Origin: Bdellovibrionales bacterium
GTDB taxonomy: Bacteria; Bdellovibrionota; Bdellovibrionia; Bdellovibrionales; Bdellovibrionaceae
Assembly (NCBI GenBank): GCA_016713585.1
Contig: JADJOV010000026.1
Coordinates: 8,017-72,016 of the forward strand
Direction of reading: 5' to 3'
Length of the DNA stretch: 64,000 nt
A program made the position numbers and the translations under genes. Position 1 is the stretch's first letter. Each line of letters begins with the position of its first letter. This document shows positions 1 to 10,023 of this stretch, in pieces. The notes beneath the pieces were generated by a model. It worked only from the letters and a program-made list of their open reading frames with translations, did no database searches and was not told where the DNA came from.

Positions 1-1953
1 ATAGGTCTATTCCCGAACGGACCCTCGAAGGTTAAAATAGCTATCGATCTCGCTGATGTTTATTACCAACAAAAAAAATATTTAGAAGCTGGAGACTATT
101 ATTTGCGAACTTATTTGGGGGAATTTGGCAAAGCCACCTCTGCAGAGACCCTGCTTCAGAATGGAATCCATTGTTTTCTCACAAAGGCCACCTATGATTA
201 CTATGAGCAAATTCGAATCAAGGGATTGCTACTCAAAGCAATCGGCGCCTATATGGCCTTCAAACCCGAAAAGAAGAGAGACCCACAAATGAATTTTGTG
301 GTGGCCAAAACCACCTACGAACAGGGACTCTACGATCGTGCCTTAGCAGATCTTTTGCGAATCATGAAAGAGTTTCCCGCGGCGACAAAAGAAGTAGAAG
401 CCTCGTCTGAGTTGATTTTGGATTATTTCAACACTCGATCTGATTTTGCAGGACTCTCGACTTGGACTGCAAAAATGCTGGAAATCAAGACGCTTTCAGA
501 GCCACTGCGAAAACGAGTATCTTCAATCAACGCCAATGCACTCAGTAAAAAAATCGACGAGTCCATCAAGAAGAAAGAGGATTATGATCCTTTCGCTCAG
601 GGTAAACTATACTTACAAACAGCCCTGAATAACTCAGATGAAGCTGTTCGCTCCGTGGCACTTGAGAAGGCCCTTGAAAAAAGTCGATCTGAAAAGGACA
701 TTACAACTTTTCTTCGAGCAGCCAATGCCATGGCCGGCGCCGAGAAGGTTCCAGAGAAACGGGCTAACATTTTGCGATCAATGGCCGACGAATGCATCGG
801 TATCTCGATGTTTCAAACAGCTAAAGCCATTCTGCAGAAGGTCTTTTCTGATAATAGCCTGCCTCAAAATGCGCGAAAATCCGCTTTTGAAAAATACGTT
901 CGGGTGATTAGCATGATGAAAGACTTTCGCGAAGCTTCAAATGTGATGTCTTCACCCATGTGGGCCGGTGTGACTGATTCCTCCCGCCAAATGACCCGGC
1001 AGATTTTGTTTGACGCTTACGATGCGCCCATCAATGCGAATCTCAGTGCGCTTTCACGAATTCCACTCAGCCAAATGAGTAACGAGGAACTGGCGATCCT
1101 ATCTAAACATATTTACCGACTTCCGAAAGACTGGGCCAGCGAGGTTCTTGCAGAATTATCAAAAAAGTGCTCAAGAGGCGGCAGTGCCCCTTGTGGGTGG
1201 CGACAAATGTTCACTCTGATTCCAACCTTTCAACGCTGGAACATTGAGCTTGCATCGGCCCCTGCGACCATGACGATGATTGAACCCCAGGCGGTGAAAT
1301 TCAATTCTATTCAACAAGAGGCGCAAAAGTTCCAAGCGACTGGCGACCCCAGTTTGGATGCAACAGCAAATCTTATTTCTGCGAGAGCCTTTACAGCCTT
1401 CTCAAATTTCCTGCTGAAGGCCGCCCAAGTAAATAAGAATATCGAAAAGCCTTTGATAGTCAAAGCTCAAGACAGTACCAATACCGCCAAAATTCTCAAT
1501 GCTAAATGCAAGGAAATTCTGGATAGCGCCTCTGTGGCAAGTCCTATCCTCAATTATTGTCAGACCTCCGCTCCTTTGAAAATTCCTGATCTGGTTGAGT
1601 GGCAAAAGAAAGCCAATTTTAACCTGCCGATTGAGGACCCTAAAGAGCCTAAGATCAAGGAGGGAATCAAGGTCATCTTTATGGATCGCAAGAAGCCCGG
1701 AAGTTACTTGGATTTAGCTGAAGCATATTACAACGCTCGACACTATCACCATGCCGCCGCTACCGCGTCCTATGGAATGAGTGCTTTTTCAGAAGCTAAG
1801 GATGATTTTTCGACCCTCTATGGTTGTAGCTTAATTGAAATAGGTTTGCTTTCTGAAGCGTTGTTTAACTTAAAAGGGGCCTCTGATTATAAGGGCCTCA
1901 GGGCTGTCTGCCTAAGAAATTTGGGGAAATATGGCGCGTCTGCGACACGATAA
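1..1953 (+). CDS. TPR-repeat protein, 5' end outside window
   Basis: The frame is open from base 1, so the gene starts upstream; about 650 residues are visible. Helical repeats of the tetratricopeptide type can be read, for example around AIDLADVYYQQKKYLEAGDYY near the window start, a block near residues 100-125, and LDLAEAYYNARHYHHAAATA near the C-terminus. There is no catalytic motif and no membrane span in the visible part, so a scaffolding role in the periplasm or at the envelope is likely. It overlaps the next gene by 23 bases, which suggests translational coupling. In the Myxococcus/Bdellovibrio gliding (Glt) machinery TPR proteins sit beside outer-membrane barrels and lipoproteins as here, but I cannot name an orthologue. 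Confidence 0.8.
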   Translation: MGLFPNGPSKVKIAIDLADVYYQQKKYLEAGDYYLRTYLGEFGKATSAETLLQNGIHCFLTKATYDYYEQIRIKGLLLKAIGAYMAFKPEKKRDPQMNFVVAKTTYEQGLYDRALADLLRIMKEFPAATKEVEASSELILDYFNTRSDFAGLSTWTAKMLEIKTLSEPLRKRVSSINANALSKKIDESIKKKEDYDPFAQGKLYLQTALNNSDEAVRSVALEKALEKSRSEKDITTFLRAANAMAGAEKVPEKRANILRSMADECIGISMFQTAKAILQKVFSDNSLPQNARKSAFEKYVRVISMMKDFREASNVMSSPMWAGVTDSSRQMTRQILFDAYDAPINANLSALSRIPLSQMSNEELAILSKHIYRLPKDWASEVLAELSKKCSRGGSAPCGWRQMFTLIPTFQRWNIELASAPATMTMIEPQAVKFNSIQQEAQKFQATGDPSLDATANLISARAFTAFSNFLLKAAQVNKNIEKPLIVKAQDSTNTAKILNAKCKEILDSASVASPILNYCQTSAPLKIPDLVEWQKKANFNLPIEDPKEPKIKEGIKVIFMDRKKPGSYLDLAEAYYNARHYHHAAATASYGMSAFSEAKDDFSTLYGCSLIEIGLLSEALFNLKGASDYKGLRAVCLRNLGKYGASATR

Positions 1954-2689
1954 TATTTTGCTTCTCACGCGAGGTTTTCTGGTTTTCCTGACCAGCTCAA
2001 TTCTATGGTCAGTGTCACTTTACGCAGAGGACGCACCAAAGGACGCAGCAAAGGATGCACCAAAAGACTCAACAAAGGTGACAAATATCGTGGATCCAGC
2101 CTTTCTGGAGGCCTATCCCCACCTGAAAGACCATCTCTATCGTGAGCCAAGCTCTGACTCTTACTTTGGCTTTTCTCTGGCTCCGGTTGGCTTGCTCAAA
2201 AATCGAATGATTTTTATGATGAATTTCTTTCAGGCCCATCGGGTGACCGAAAAGTGGGACTGGGAAATCCTCAGCACTTCTTTTGGACTCACCAACGCAA
2301 AGCCAGCCTCTGCCCAGTCTTACCATTTTGTCTTTCGAACGGTTCCAAAATACCGCCTCACAGATACGATTAGTCTTGGTCCCGTGATTGGACTCGAATA
2401 TGTCAGTTTTCCAAAGGCACAGGCCTTCCTAAGTAAGGCCCCCTGGACCACCGAGCCTGAGGATTTTTCATCTCGAGGAGCAATTTATGGACTAGCGCTG
2501 AGTCAAATATTCGGACTTAACTCTGATCATCCATTTAGAGTCACCGAGTTCCTCTACCAGCAAACCTACTCAACTGAACATTCAGCCGACAATTGGAAAT
2601 ACATCTTTACTGATAATGAGCTCAATAAAGAACAGGACCCGATTAAGGCGGGTCCTGTCTTCTTGGTTGAGTTTGGATATATGTTCTAA
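1931..2689 (+). CDS. Exported outer-membrane barrel-like protein
   Basis: A 252-residue product starts with a basic stretch and a hydrophobic signal segment (LLLTRGFLVFLTSSILWSVS), followed by a low-complexity linker with repeated KDA units (residues about 35-48). The rest alternates aromatic and polar residues and ends in GYMF; a C-terminal phenylalanine is the usual last residue of outer-membrane barrels. No enzyme motif is seen. It overlaps the TPR gene by 23 bases and probably works with it in the envelope. The family is not recognised. The signal and barrel readings are inferences from composition. Confidence 0.7.
   Translation: MARLRHDNILLLTRGFLVFLTSSILWSVSLYAEDAPKDAAKDAPKDSTKVTNIVDPAFLEAYPHLKDHLYREPSSDSYFGFSLAPVGLLKNRMIFMMNFFQAHRVTEKWDWEILSTSFGLTNAKPASAQSYHFVFRTVPKYRLTDTISLGPVIGLEYVSFPKAQAFLSKAPWTTEPEDFSSRGAIYGLALSQIFGLNSDHPFRVTEFLYQQTYSTEHSADNWKYIFTDNELNKEQDPIKAGPVFLVEFGYMF
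2633..2657 (+). terminator. Hairpin at 3' end of the barrel gene
   Basis: An 8-bp perfect inverted repeat (CAGGACCC / GGGTCCTG, 9-base loop) is followed by a pyrimidine-rich stretch. It lies inside the last codons of the barrel gene and between convergent genes. It may act as a terminator, but the T-run is poor. Confidence 0.35.
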
Positions 2690-2690
2690 C

Positions 2691-4367
2691 TTAGTACTGT
2701 TTTGGTGGAACTCCGCCGCCGCCGCCGCCACCACCACCTACGCATTGGTCAATGGACTGAACCTCACAGTAGAAAGCCCCTTTGGCTGCCTTAAGAACAC
2801 TGCCATCGGCTCCTGCCACCATGTTCTGACACTCAAACTTTCCGTAAAGAATCGTGGCGTCTTTCATTGGCGCACCGACACCTGTCACACTTGGATCGCA
2901 AGGCGCTACACCCTTGGCAGTCTTCTTCCAAATTGAAAGAGGGCAGTTGCTTTGAGTAAATGTCCTCTTAAGGTAGGTCGAATCCTCAGAAATGTCTGTG
3001 CGATAATAAGCTTCGCGAGCCACAACGACTGGCTGGAGTCCATCATCTGCAAGTCCTTGAGTTCCTAACCCATTAATTCGCAATTCAAAACCATGGTCTT
3101 TCATTGGGTTCCTCACTGGAGTGCCAAGATCAATACCCTTGTCATAGTGGTTAAGACCCAAAAGCTGAAAGGAGCCATCGTTTTTATTGTAGTTACATCG
3201 AATTGAATCATCTGGCTTCTGCCCAACTCGTTTAGTCACAATCGAGTCCCCGTTGACGCCTTTCAGCTCATCAACCGATGGCGAGGCTGTCCCTGATAAG
3301 GTGCTCGAAAGATCTGCTTGAATAAAATAATTTCCGCCATTCCCAAAGTCCAGGGACTGCTCTGGCGTCGCGAGATTACCATCGTGGGCCAACCTTGGGG
3401 TTGGAAGTGCCACAACCTCATCACGAACGACCTGAAAGTTACAAACAGAATCCCAGGCTCGAACCCGAACGTGACGACTTCCCGCCCAGTTGACGAATTT
3501 GGTGTTCGCCTTACCAAGATCTGACCAATCTCCGTCCCACACTCCGTCAGCATTGTAGTCCCACATCAAACGAACTGTACTGCCAGCAGGAGCGCCAGAG
3601 ACCGCCGCTGTGAAGTCATAAAGATTTCCTGACTTAAATGTTGCGGAGAGTGAATCCACCGCAAGGGTCACAGGTGGAGGGCAAGAAGCGAAGACCAAAA
3701 AGCTTTTTTGGCTGGTCTCTCCCTCGCTGTCGCGTCCCTTAATAGTCACTTCCATGGGTGTCCCAACAGTGAAGGTCTTCTTGGCAGGAATCGCACCAAA
3801 CGCGCTTGTTGCGCCAAAGCGGATTGTATAGAGCGGACTTGCATCGTGGTCATCTGAGGAACCACTGATATCCAAATCATATTCTCCCGCTTCGAAATTT
3901 GTTTGCCCCGTTTGGAATTTCAAATTGTTTGAAATCGTGGCAACGACCATTCCCGCTTTTTTGATTCGCAAAACCAAAACAGGAGGCTGATTGGGACGTT
4001 TCGACGTATCCAAAACTTCCGTCAATGCCGAGAAGTTGGAAATCCCCCCACTACGATCAGTGGCCGTGAGTGAAAACGTCATTTGCCCGGCCTCTTCAAA
4101 GAGGCAATTCAAAGTCCGCACACTGGCCGAAGAAGTGCAGGACCTGGTCAAATCAAAACCACTTTCGTTTGTGACCTTCCAACTCAAGGTCTTAAAATTG
4201 TTTGAATTAGGTGCTGTAACCGAGTAACTTTCACCAACAAAGCCATTCCCCGCGGGCATTGCAAGCGACATCGCCGATTGACCCGTCGAGGCCTGATCAG
4301 CACTCTCTTTCTTTTCGCAGGCCGTAAGCATAATTGCCACTGCCACAAATAAAATTGTCGTTTTCAT
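2691..4367 (-). CDS. PKD-like lipoprotein with poly-glycine tail
   Basis: The 558-residue product has a lipoprotein signal with lipobox LTAC (residues 14-17), so it should be lipid-anchored. The body is made of beta-rich, Ig/PKD-like segments; FDLDISGSSDDHDASPLYTI-like and LMWDYNADGVWDGDW stretches near residues 160-290 resemble PKD and calcium-loop sequences. The C-terminus is unusual: a run of nine glycines, then VPPKQY. It ends two bases from the convergent barrel gene. A surface adhesin or structural role is likely. No enzyme motif is visible. Confidence 0.75.
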   Translation of the reverse strand: MKTTILFVAVAIMLTACEKKESADQASTGQSAMSLAMPAGNGFVGESYSVTAPNSNNFKTLSWKVTNESGFDLTRSCTSSASVRTLNCLFEEAGQMTFSLTATDRSGGISNFSALTEVLDTSKRPNQPPVLVLRIKKAGMVVATISNNLKFQTGQTNFEAGEYDLDISGSSDDHDASPLYTIRFGATSAFGAIPAKKTFTVGTPMEVTIKGRDSEGETSQKSFLVFASCPPPVTLAVDSLSATFKSGNLYDFTAAVSGAPAGSTVRLMWDYNADGVWDGDWSDLGKANTKFVNWAGSRHVRVRAWDSVCNFQVVRDEVVALPTPRLAHDGNLATPEQSLDFGNGGNYFIQADLSSTLSGTASPSVDELKGVNGDSIVTKRVGQKPDDSIRCNYNKNDGSFQLLGLNHYDKGIDLGTPVRNPMKDHGFELRINGLGTQGLADDGLQPVVVAREAYYRTDISEDSTYLKRTFTQSNCPLSIWKKTAKGVAPCDPSVTGVGAPMKDATILYGKFECQNMVAGADGSVLKAAKGAFYCEVQSIDQCVGGGGGGGGGVPPKQY

Positions 4368-4460
4368 AGTTCCCCCTGTTTAAGATCGATACCCTGAGTC
4401 TTTTGCTAAATCTAAACAAAACTTCAAAATCGCTTTTTAACCTAACCAAAATTACAGTTA

Positions 4461-6054
4461 TTACTTGAGGTCCGCTTCTTCGAATTCAACGCGCTTTTGA
4501 CCGTCGATGGTCCTTTCAACGGTCCTCAAGATCTGACGGTCCTGCAATGCCGAGGATCCTTCGATCACAACCAATTGCAAAGTATCTACCTGATTGGTCA
4601 CCGTGATTTCTGTCACGTCGACCCGGTAGCACGACTTCACCATATCCTCGAAGGTCTTCCCAAGTTGATACTTGTAAGGGGCCAAACCAATAATTTTCCC
4701 ATTTTCAAACTCAATGGGGTGAAGTATTTAACCTCGTCATAGTTTCTGACTCCATCATGATCGGTATCTAACTCCACATCAGACGTTCCGAGAGAAAAGC
4801 CACGCTCCTTATAAAAGCCAACTTATCCGGAATCCAGTCACCGTTCGAATCAAAGGAAGTCCAGCGGGTGCCCAAGATTTTCTCTTCGCAATTCGTCAAT
4901 CCATCCCCATCGATATCTCTATCTCTGCCCTCAATAATCGAATCGCATTGAGGAAAGACCTCTCGTCCACCGACAGCCTTTGAGCAATTGGCGTCTTTGC
5001 ATGGACGACCTAGTGTATAGTGCTCGATTCCGTCCGATACACCGTTTTCATCACTATCGGCCTTGAAGGGATCAGAATTCAGCCGAATCTCATTTCGATC
5101 AGACAATCCATCCATATCAGAATCTCTGTCGATCAATCCATTAATCCATTGCGTATTCTTGTTCACAACAAAGATGTCCTTGAGAACATGCCTAACGTTT
5201 CTCTCGGGAACCGCAAACTTTGTGAAATCAATTTGCTGACCAGCGCCGAATTCTATAAACATTCCAGCTCCAATTGTGGGCTGTGACATAGTACCTAAAA
5301 GAGATTTGGCATCAGCGTCAGGGAGGGCTTGATAGTAATAAGCCGCGTTCACTTGAACAGCATCAATATAATTCTTATCTGTTTCCTCAATTCCTTTGAT
5401 CGCCTTCACCTTGGCGACAATATCTGCCTCAGACTGCATCACCCCACCAACCATTGGGGCGCCATCGGTCACAAAGAATACAATATAATAGGAACTGACA
5501 ATTTTTCCAGTCAGCGCGGTTTCGTTTTTGGCGGCGGTAATATCATTTGAAATTATGGTAAAGACTTGGGCCAATGCGCCCGTATAATTAGTCGCACCGG
5601 CATCTAAAGGTCCAGTTGTACTTCCTGGTGGATTGTGCTCATCATTGATCAACCTAGAGAAGGGGCCTTTCTGCATAAAGGTCGGCGAGCTTCGAATATT
5701 GGCGGCGGTGGATAAGTTAACAAGCGCAAAACCAATCGACTTATCGCTGGCATCGACGGGATCAGGATTACTGGCAATAAAAGACTTAATGGGTAAATAA
5801 CGCTTGTCCCCGGTCGGATCTGAGGCCACCGAACCAGGACGAGCTGGGTCCGCTTCTTTGTTACTGCCCGATTTATCCAATACAAAAATAAACTTCAACC
5901 GAGACTTCACTTTATCAGATGGAGTTGTGCAAAAATTTGCTTTCAATGAACCTTTCTCATTGTCCAAAACTGTAGCCATTTGCAAATCCTGCAACTTTTC
6001 TTTGTTACATCCGACAAGCAAAAAAATGAAGGTCAAAGCTAACAGTCCTCGCAT
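4461..6054 (-). CDS. VWA + thrombospondin type 3 lipoprotein (two frameshifts)
   Basis: The chosen ATG (6054) has GGGGAGG seven bases upstream, and the product has lipobox LVGC. A von Willebrand factor A domain follows: VLDKSGS (MIDAS DxSxS) and VTDGAP. Then come thrombospondin type 3 calcium repeats (DRDSDMDGLSD, DSDENGVSDG, DIDGDGLTN, DSNGDWIPD). The frame breaks near 4797 after IPDKLAFIRSVAF and continues as SLGTSDVELDTDHDGV. It breaks again near 4718 and continues to the stop at 4461. Each break is repaired by adding one base to a T or C run, and the restored tail resembles that of the next gene. It is either a sequencing artefact or early decay. A role in Ca-dependent surface adhesion is likely; CglB of Myxococcus gliding is another VWA lipoprotein. 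Confidence 0.8.
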
Positions 6055-6095
6055 TACAATCCTCCCCAAAAATATTTCCACTTCCTACGTCCTAC

Positions 6096-6992
6096 TTAAT
6101 TAGCCACGTCAGAAAACAAATTTCGAATCATCGACTTATCTTCAATCCCTCTCGGAACGGTCACAACAAAGTCTTTCATTTTTCTAACCGGTGGAGTCCC
6201 TGCCGCCACAGGCATTTCCTCTTCGATCAGCGTGACTCTGATCGAGTTTCCATTGGACGCTTCAAGCACCGGCATATTGGTAATGATTAAATTATAACAG
6301 GTGGCGTTTCCATTCTTGTATGACTCAAGTTCAGTGACCCATGCCATTTTATTCATTCTCTCTGTATTGGATTCCGCGATGGGAGTCCCCCTGCGAATCT
6401 CTTCCATATTTGAGAGCCCATCCGAATCTGTATCCTGAGCTGCATCTCGAACATCAAGGGGATTCACACTCATCCTGATTTCTAACTTATCTGGAATTCC
6501 ATCTCCATCCGTGTCCCAATTCTTATCGTTCGTATGAAGTAAATACTCCTCACAGTCCGTCAGTCCATCTCCATCAAAGTCAGTCGTCACATCATCGCAA
6601 TATCGTAACTGGGCCTGCTGTTTGTAAGTCAGACCGAGCGCATACACCACCATATCTGAATAACCATCACCATTGGTGTCATAGATTTTCGAATTCAAAT
6701 CCAACTCAGTCGAGCTATCCAGGACATTGTCGATGCCATCACGATCCCAATCCATATAGATATTGTCCTGACGAATCTTCACAGATTCATTTGTGACAAA
6801 GTAGTTCTTCAAGGATTTTCGATCAGCGGGACAGTACTCAGACAACTTTATTGTCACGGTCTTAAGTTCAATGGGTTGACTTGCTTCCATCAAATCTTTC
6901 AGTGAGTTCTCTCGACTAGTACAACCGAAGGTCATAGTCAGAACGCACACAATAAATGTTGATACTAAAGAAGTCCAAAATCCGCTCTTCAC
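6096..6992 (-). CDS. Thrombospondin type 3 repeat lipoprotein
   Basis: The chosen start is GTG at 6992, preceded by GGGGG; a longer ATG-started frame reaches 7061 but gives no signal peptide at its N-terminus. The signal segment ends in lipobox MTFGC. At least five acidic calcium-type repeats follow (DWDRDGIDN, DTNGDGYSD, DFDGDGLTD, DTDGDGIPD, DTDSDGLSN). The C-terminal domain (about 110 residues) corresponds to that of the neighbouring VWA lipoprotein, so the two are paralogues, this one lacking VWA. It is probably co-transcribed with the VWA gene 40 bases downstream. Confidence 0.78.
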   Translation of the reverse strand: MKSGFWTSLVSTFIVCVLTMTFGCTSRENSLKDLMEASQPIELKTVTIKLSEYCPADRKSLKNYFVTNESVKIRQDNIYMDWDRDGIDNVLDSSTELDLNSKIYDTNGDGYSDMVVYALGLTYKQQAQLRYCDDVTTDFDGDGLTDCEEYLLHTNDKNWDTDGDGIPDKLEIRMSVNPLDVRDAAQDTDSDGLSNMEEIRRGTPIAESNTERMNKMAWVTELESYKNGNATCYNLIITNMPVLEASNGNSIRVTLIEEEMPVAAGTPPVRKMKDFVVTVPRGIEDKSMIRNLFSDVAN

Positions 6993-7061
6993 CGAACCCC
7001 CGTTCGACTGGACAATAACGAGACCCTCCCGTTCAATCCTGGTACACAGAGACTTAAGCAA

Positions 7062-7290
7062 TTCGCATGCCCTTTTTCTAGGGCCCTTGGTGCGTCACGA
7101 TGCAGGAGGGGGTGTCAAAAGAGAAACTGATGTCGAAGAACTGATCAACTGCTCATAAGAACGACAGAGGAGTATTCTCCTGTAAAATCATAGGATTAAA
7201 TGAAAATCAACAAAGAGATGTCAACAAACCACACAAGATCTCGAGTCGAAACGTCTCTCAATAAGAAAACAGATCTAATATCGTCCCAAA
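7062..7290. other. Intergenic region, promoter area of lipoprotein genes
   Basis: These 229 bases separate the lipoprotein block from the end of waaA. I see no gene or clear terminator. The promoter for the minus-strand lipoprotein genes should lie here. Confidence 0.4.
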
Positions 7291-8613
7291 TCAGGCCATT
7301 CGATCTTTATGAGAATTGACCCAAGCAATCACGGTTCGCGTGGCACCAACTCGATTCTTAACCTCTCGGTGAATAAGACTTGAAAGATCCCTCGTCGAAG
7401 CTTCGCTAATACTTAAAATTTGTTTAATTCTATCGTCAAATTGCCGCACATTCAGCACTCGACTGACTAAGGAAAACATCAAGGCAGCCACCTGGGGCGC
7501 GCCTTTAACCTGAAATCGAATTAAAGAGAATTCTTGGGCCTCACGATTGTTCTCAAAATAGGGCCCAAGGATAACTGGTTTCCCGGCAGCCAGGGGCTCC
7601 ATCACTGAATGAACCTTCTCACGAAAAGACCCGCCCACAAAGGCCACGCTTCCCCAGGAATAGAGATCTGCGAGAATCCCAACTTGATCAATCAGGAGAA
7701 CCCTCGTTTCCATCAAGACCCAGTGATCACTCTCTGAATAACGAACATAACTGAGATTATTTCGCCTCAACAAGGCTTCAAGACTTTTCAGGGAGGACCC
7801 TCCAACTTCGTGAGGGGCTAAAATACAATTCAACTCGGGATTCATCAGTAGCACCTTCACTAGCACCTGGTCATCTTCTGGCCAGGTCGAGCCCGCAATA
7901 AAAACATTTTTCGGGGAAGATGGCTTGAGAGATTGCTTGAGCTCCCTCGGGCGTGCCAAGCGCTCTAACACCTGTTCAAAGCGAGTATCCCCGGTCACTG
8001 TCACGGGAAGCCCTGAGTCCAAAACCTTGAAGACTTCGAGATCCTCTTTTGAAACACAAAAAATCTGGTTTAATTGACGAAAGCTTCTCTGTGACAAAAG
8101 GCCAGTTAGACCGCGAATCCGGCTGCTCTTCTTTGCCAAGGTGGCGGAAAACAGCAAAGAAGGAATCTTCCTTTGCGTGACCTGCTCCATCAGCTCAGGC
8201 CACACATCTGTTCTGGCTACCAACAAAGCTCGGGGTTGAATCTTCTCGAGGAAAGAAACCACCTGACTGGCCGTGTCCCACGGTAAAATACAAAAAAAAT
8301 CAATTTCTGAAATATTTTGAAGAATTGGAATTGCTGAGGGGGAGGAAAATGTGACGAGAATCGGTATTTCTGGAAATTGCTTTCGCAACTCACGAAGAAC
8401 AGGCTTGGCATATTCAATTTCTCCACTCGAAGCATGGATCCAAAATGGGGACTCCTTGAAATTCATAGCAGAAATTCGGAGCAAGAGGTCATCCTTGAGT
8501 TTCACAATCTGTTGAATTTTTTGGGGCAACAAGGGTCGAAGAAAACGAAGACCGAAACGCAGAAAGGGTTCCAAAACATTTTGATAAAGGTAAAAAATTA
8601 CTTCTATTTTCAT
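7291..8613 (-). CDS. waaA: 3-deoxy-D-manno-octulosonic acid transferase (Kdo transferase)
   Basis: This is a glycosyltransferase family 30 enzyme that adds Kdo to lipid A at the cytoplasmic face of the inner membrane. The 440-residue length is typical. It has a hydrophobic N-terminal anchor, the WIHASSGE motif at residues 58-65 (family SVGE, with the catalytic Glu), a TDVWPELM stretch matching the family ETELWPNL, and late glycine and proline motifs (FVGGSFREKVHSVMEPLAAGKPVILGP) for CMP-Kdo binding. It overlaps the upstream heptosyltransferase by four bases (ATGA), so the two are translated together. Whether one or more Kdo residues are added cannot be told. Confidence 0.93.
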   Translation of the reverse strand: MKIEVIFYLYQNVLEPFLRFGLRFLRPLLPQKIQQIVKLKDDLLLRISAMNFKESPFWIHASSGEIEYAKPVLRELRKQFPEIPILVTFSSPSAIPILQNISEIDFFCILPWDTASQVVSFLEKIQPRALLVARTDVWPELMEQVTQRKIPSLLFSATLAKKSSRIRGLTGLLSQRSFRQLNQIFCVSKEDLEVFKVLDSGLPVTVTGDTRFEQVLERLARPRELKQSLKPSSPKNVFIAGSTWPEDDQVLVKVLLMNPELNCILAPHEVGGSSLKSLEALLRRNNLSYVRYSESDHWVLMETRVLLIDQVGILADLYSWGSVAFVGGSFREKVHSVMEPLAAGKPVILGPYFENNREAQEFSLIRFQVKGAPQVAALMFSLVSRVLNVRQFDDRIKQILSISEASTRDLSSLIHREVKNRVGATRTVIAWVNSHKDRMA

Positions 8614-9623
8614 TTGGATAAAATTCCTTTAAGATTTTGGGCGACTGTTTCTGCGGAAATTCCACGCAAACAGTCCTGATATTGAGGATTCGTGCAAGGC
8701 CCCTGACCGTGTTTACTACATGGTCGACAAGCCAGATCTCTCTGTAAAATTCGAGTGAGCGGTCGAGAGGGAAAGCCAAAGGGGGCCGGACCCATCAACG
8801 CTATCGTTGGCTTACCCAACTGCTCACCGACATGCAAAAGTCCCGTATCATTGGCGATCAATGCCCGAGAGAACTCAATCGCAGCGCCGCTTTCGAGAAG
8901 AGAAAACCTCCCGGCAAAATTCAAAACTTGCTGCGGAAATTCAGCGGCGAGCTTTTCCAGAAAAAAATCCCCAGGCCCACCCAAAAGCACAAATCTTTCT
9001 TCGGGACAAAGGCGAATTAGCTGAGCCCAAGATTCAATCGGCCACCGCTTCAGCACAAAAGCGGACGATGGAGCAAGCGCAACATAAGACAATGGCGCCC
9101 ATGGAATTTCTGCGAGCACTTTCCGTTGAGCTTCTTTGGAAATAAATATCTGCGGCGTCGGCGGCAGGGTTTTGGCGATCTTCCATGGTGTCAAAGGCTC
9201 CAGCAGATCCCGCTGGCCAGACAAGGGCTTCTCATAAGTATCGATTCGTGCCTTAAAAAGCAAAAATCGCTTCCAGCGTTTTTGGGACTTTCGAATAAAG
9301 GAAATACCTGGACTGCCAAATTTGAACCCCCTCACTAGGAGACTCAGAATCCGACTGCGTAAATTGTTGTGAGCATCGTAAAGATGAGTATAGTTTTGTC
9401 GTCGAAGCTCAAGGCCGAATTTCCAAAGTCCTATAAAACCTGATTCTCTCGGCAGGGGCCAAACCTTATGAATTGCTGGATGCGCATTTAAAAGCTCTGC
9501 CAGGTCTTCACGCACCGCCCAGTGAATTTCGGCTTCAGAATATGAGCTCAGAATCTGCGATGGAACACTTAAACACTGAGTGACATCCCCAAAGCTAGAA
9601 AATCGTAAGATAAGTATTTTCAT
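8610..9623 (-). CDS. ADP-heptose:LPS heptosyltransferase (GT9)
   Basis: This 337-residue glycosyltransferase family 9 protein resembles WaaF/RfaF. It has the N-terminal MKILILRFSSFGDVTQCLSVP motif, the ADP-heptose binding region (LLGGPGDFFLEKLAAEFP), and the NDTGLLHVGEQLGKPTIALMGP signature of the family. The C-terminus carries the CRPC...CTN...DCL cysteines seen in many members. It extends the LPS inner core after WaaA, with which it forms an overlapping operon. I cannot decide between heptosyltransferase I and II. Confidence 0.9.
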   Translation of the reverse strand: MKILILRFSSFGDVTQCLSVPSQILSSYSEAEIHWAVREDLAELLNAHPAIHKVWPLPRESGFIGLWKFGLELRRQNYTHLYDAHNNLRSRILSLLVRGFKFGSPGISFIRKSQKRWKRFLLFKARIDTYEKPLSGQRDLLEPLTPWKIAKTLPPTPQIFISKEAQRKVLAEIPWAPLSYVALAPSSAFVLKRWPIESWAQLIRLCPEERFVLLGGPGDFFLEKLAAEFPQQVLNFAGRFSLLESGAAIEFSRALIANDTGLLHVGEQLGKPTIALMGPAPFGFPSRPLTRILQRDLACRPCSKHGQGPCTNPQYQDCLRGISAETVAQNLKGILSK

Positions 9624-9999
9624 GATCTTGCATAAGATGACTTGGCACTCTCGCGCTTGTCAAGACCGATGTTTTGGACCTAAGGACTCGCAGGCGTTTA
9701 TGAACTCAGAAATCACCAACTGGCACCTCTTTGGCAAGTATCGAGCAGGTCAAGACAAAGGGATTTGGCTCAAGCTTCTCTTTGAGAAGACCTCAACCAG
9801 CATTAAACATTTGATTTTCGTGGATGACGAGCTCAAAAATCTACAAAATGTCGAGCGTGCATTCAATGGCATCACCCCAATGACTCTCTGTCGTTATGGC
9901 CAGGTCGACGACGTCGTTCAAGAATTCAACCAAAGCGATAAGGCACAAGAAATTAAGCTCTGGAATGAACTTGATTCCGTCTGGTCGAAGTTCAATTGA
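9622..9999 (+). pseudogene. C-terminal fragment of HAD-like (DUF2608-type) protein
   Basis: Only the second half of this short frame makes protein sense: DKGIWLKLLFEKTSTSIKHLIFVDDELKNL and the following 50 residues look like the end of a HAD-superfamily protein of the DUF2608 type, where I-[FV]-[VI]-DD-x-L-x-N is the late acidic motif. The N-terminal half with the nucleophile Asp is missing, and the 5' end runs into the divergent heptosyltransferase gene. It is read as a truncated relic. Confidence 0.5.
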
Positions 10000-10023
10000 A
10001 TCCGACAGAGAACTTCTTCTGAC

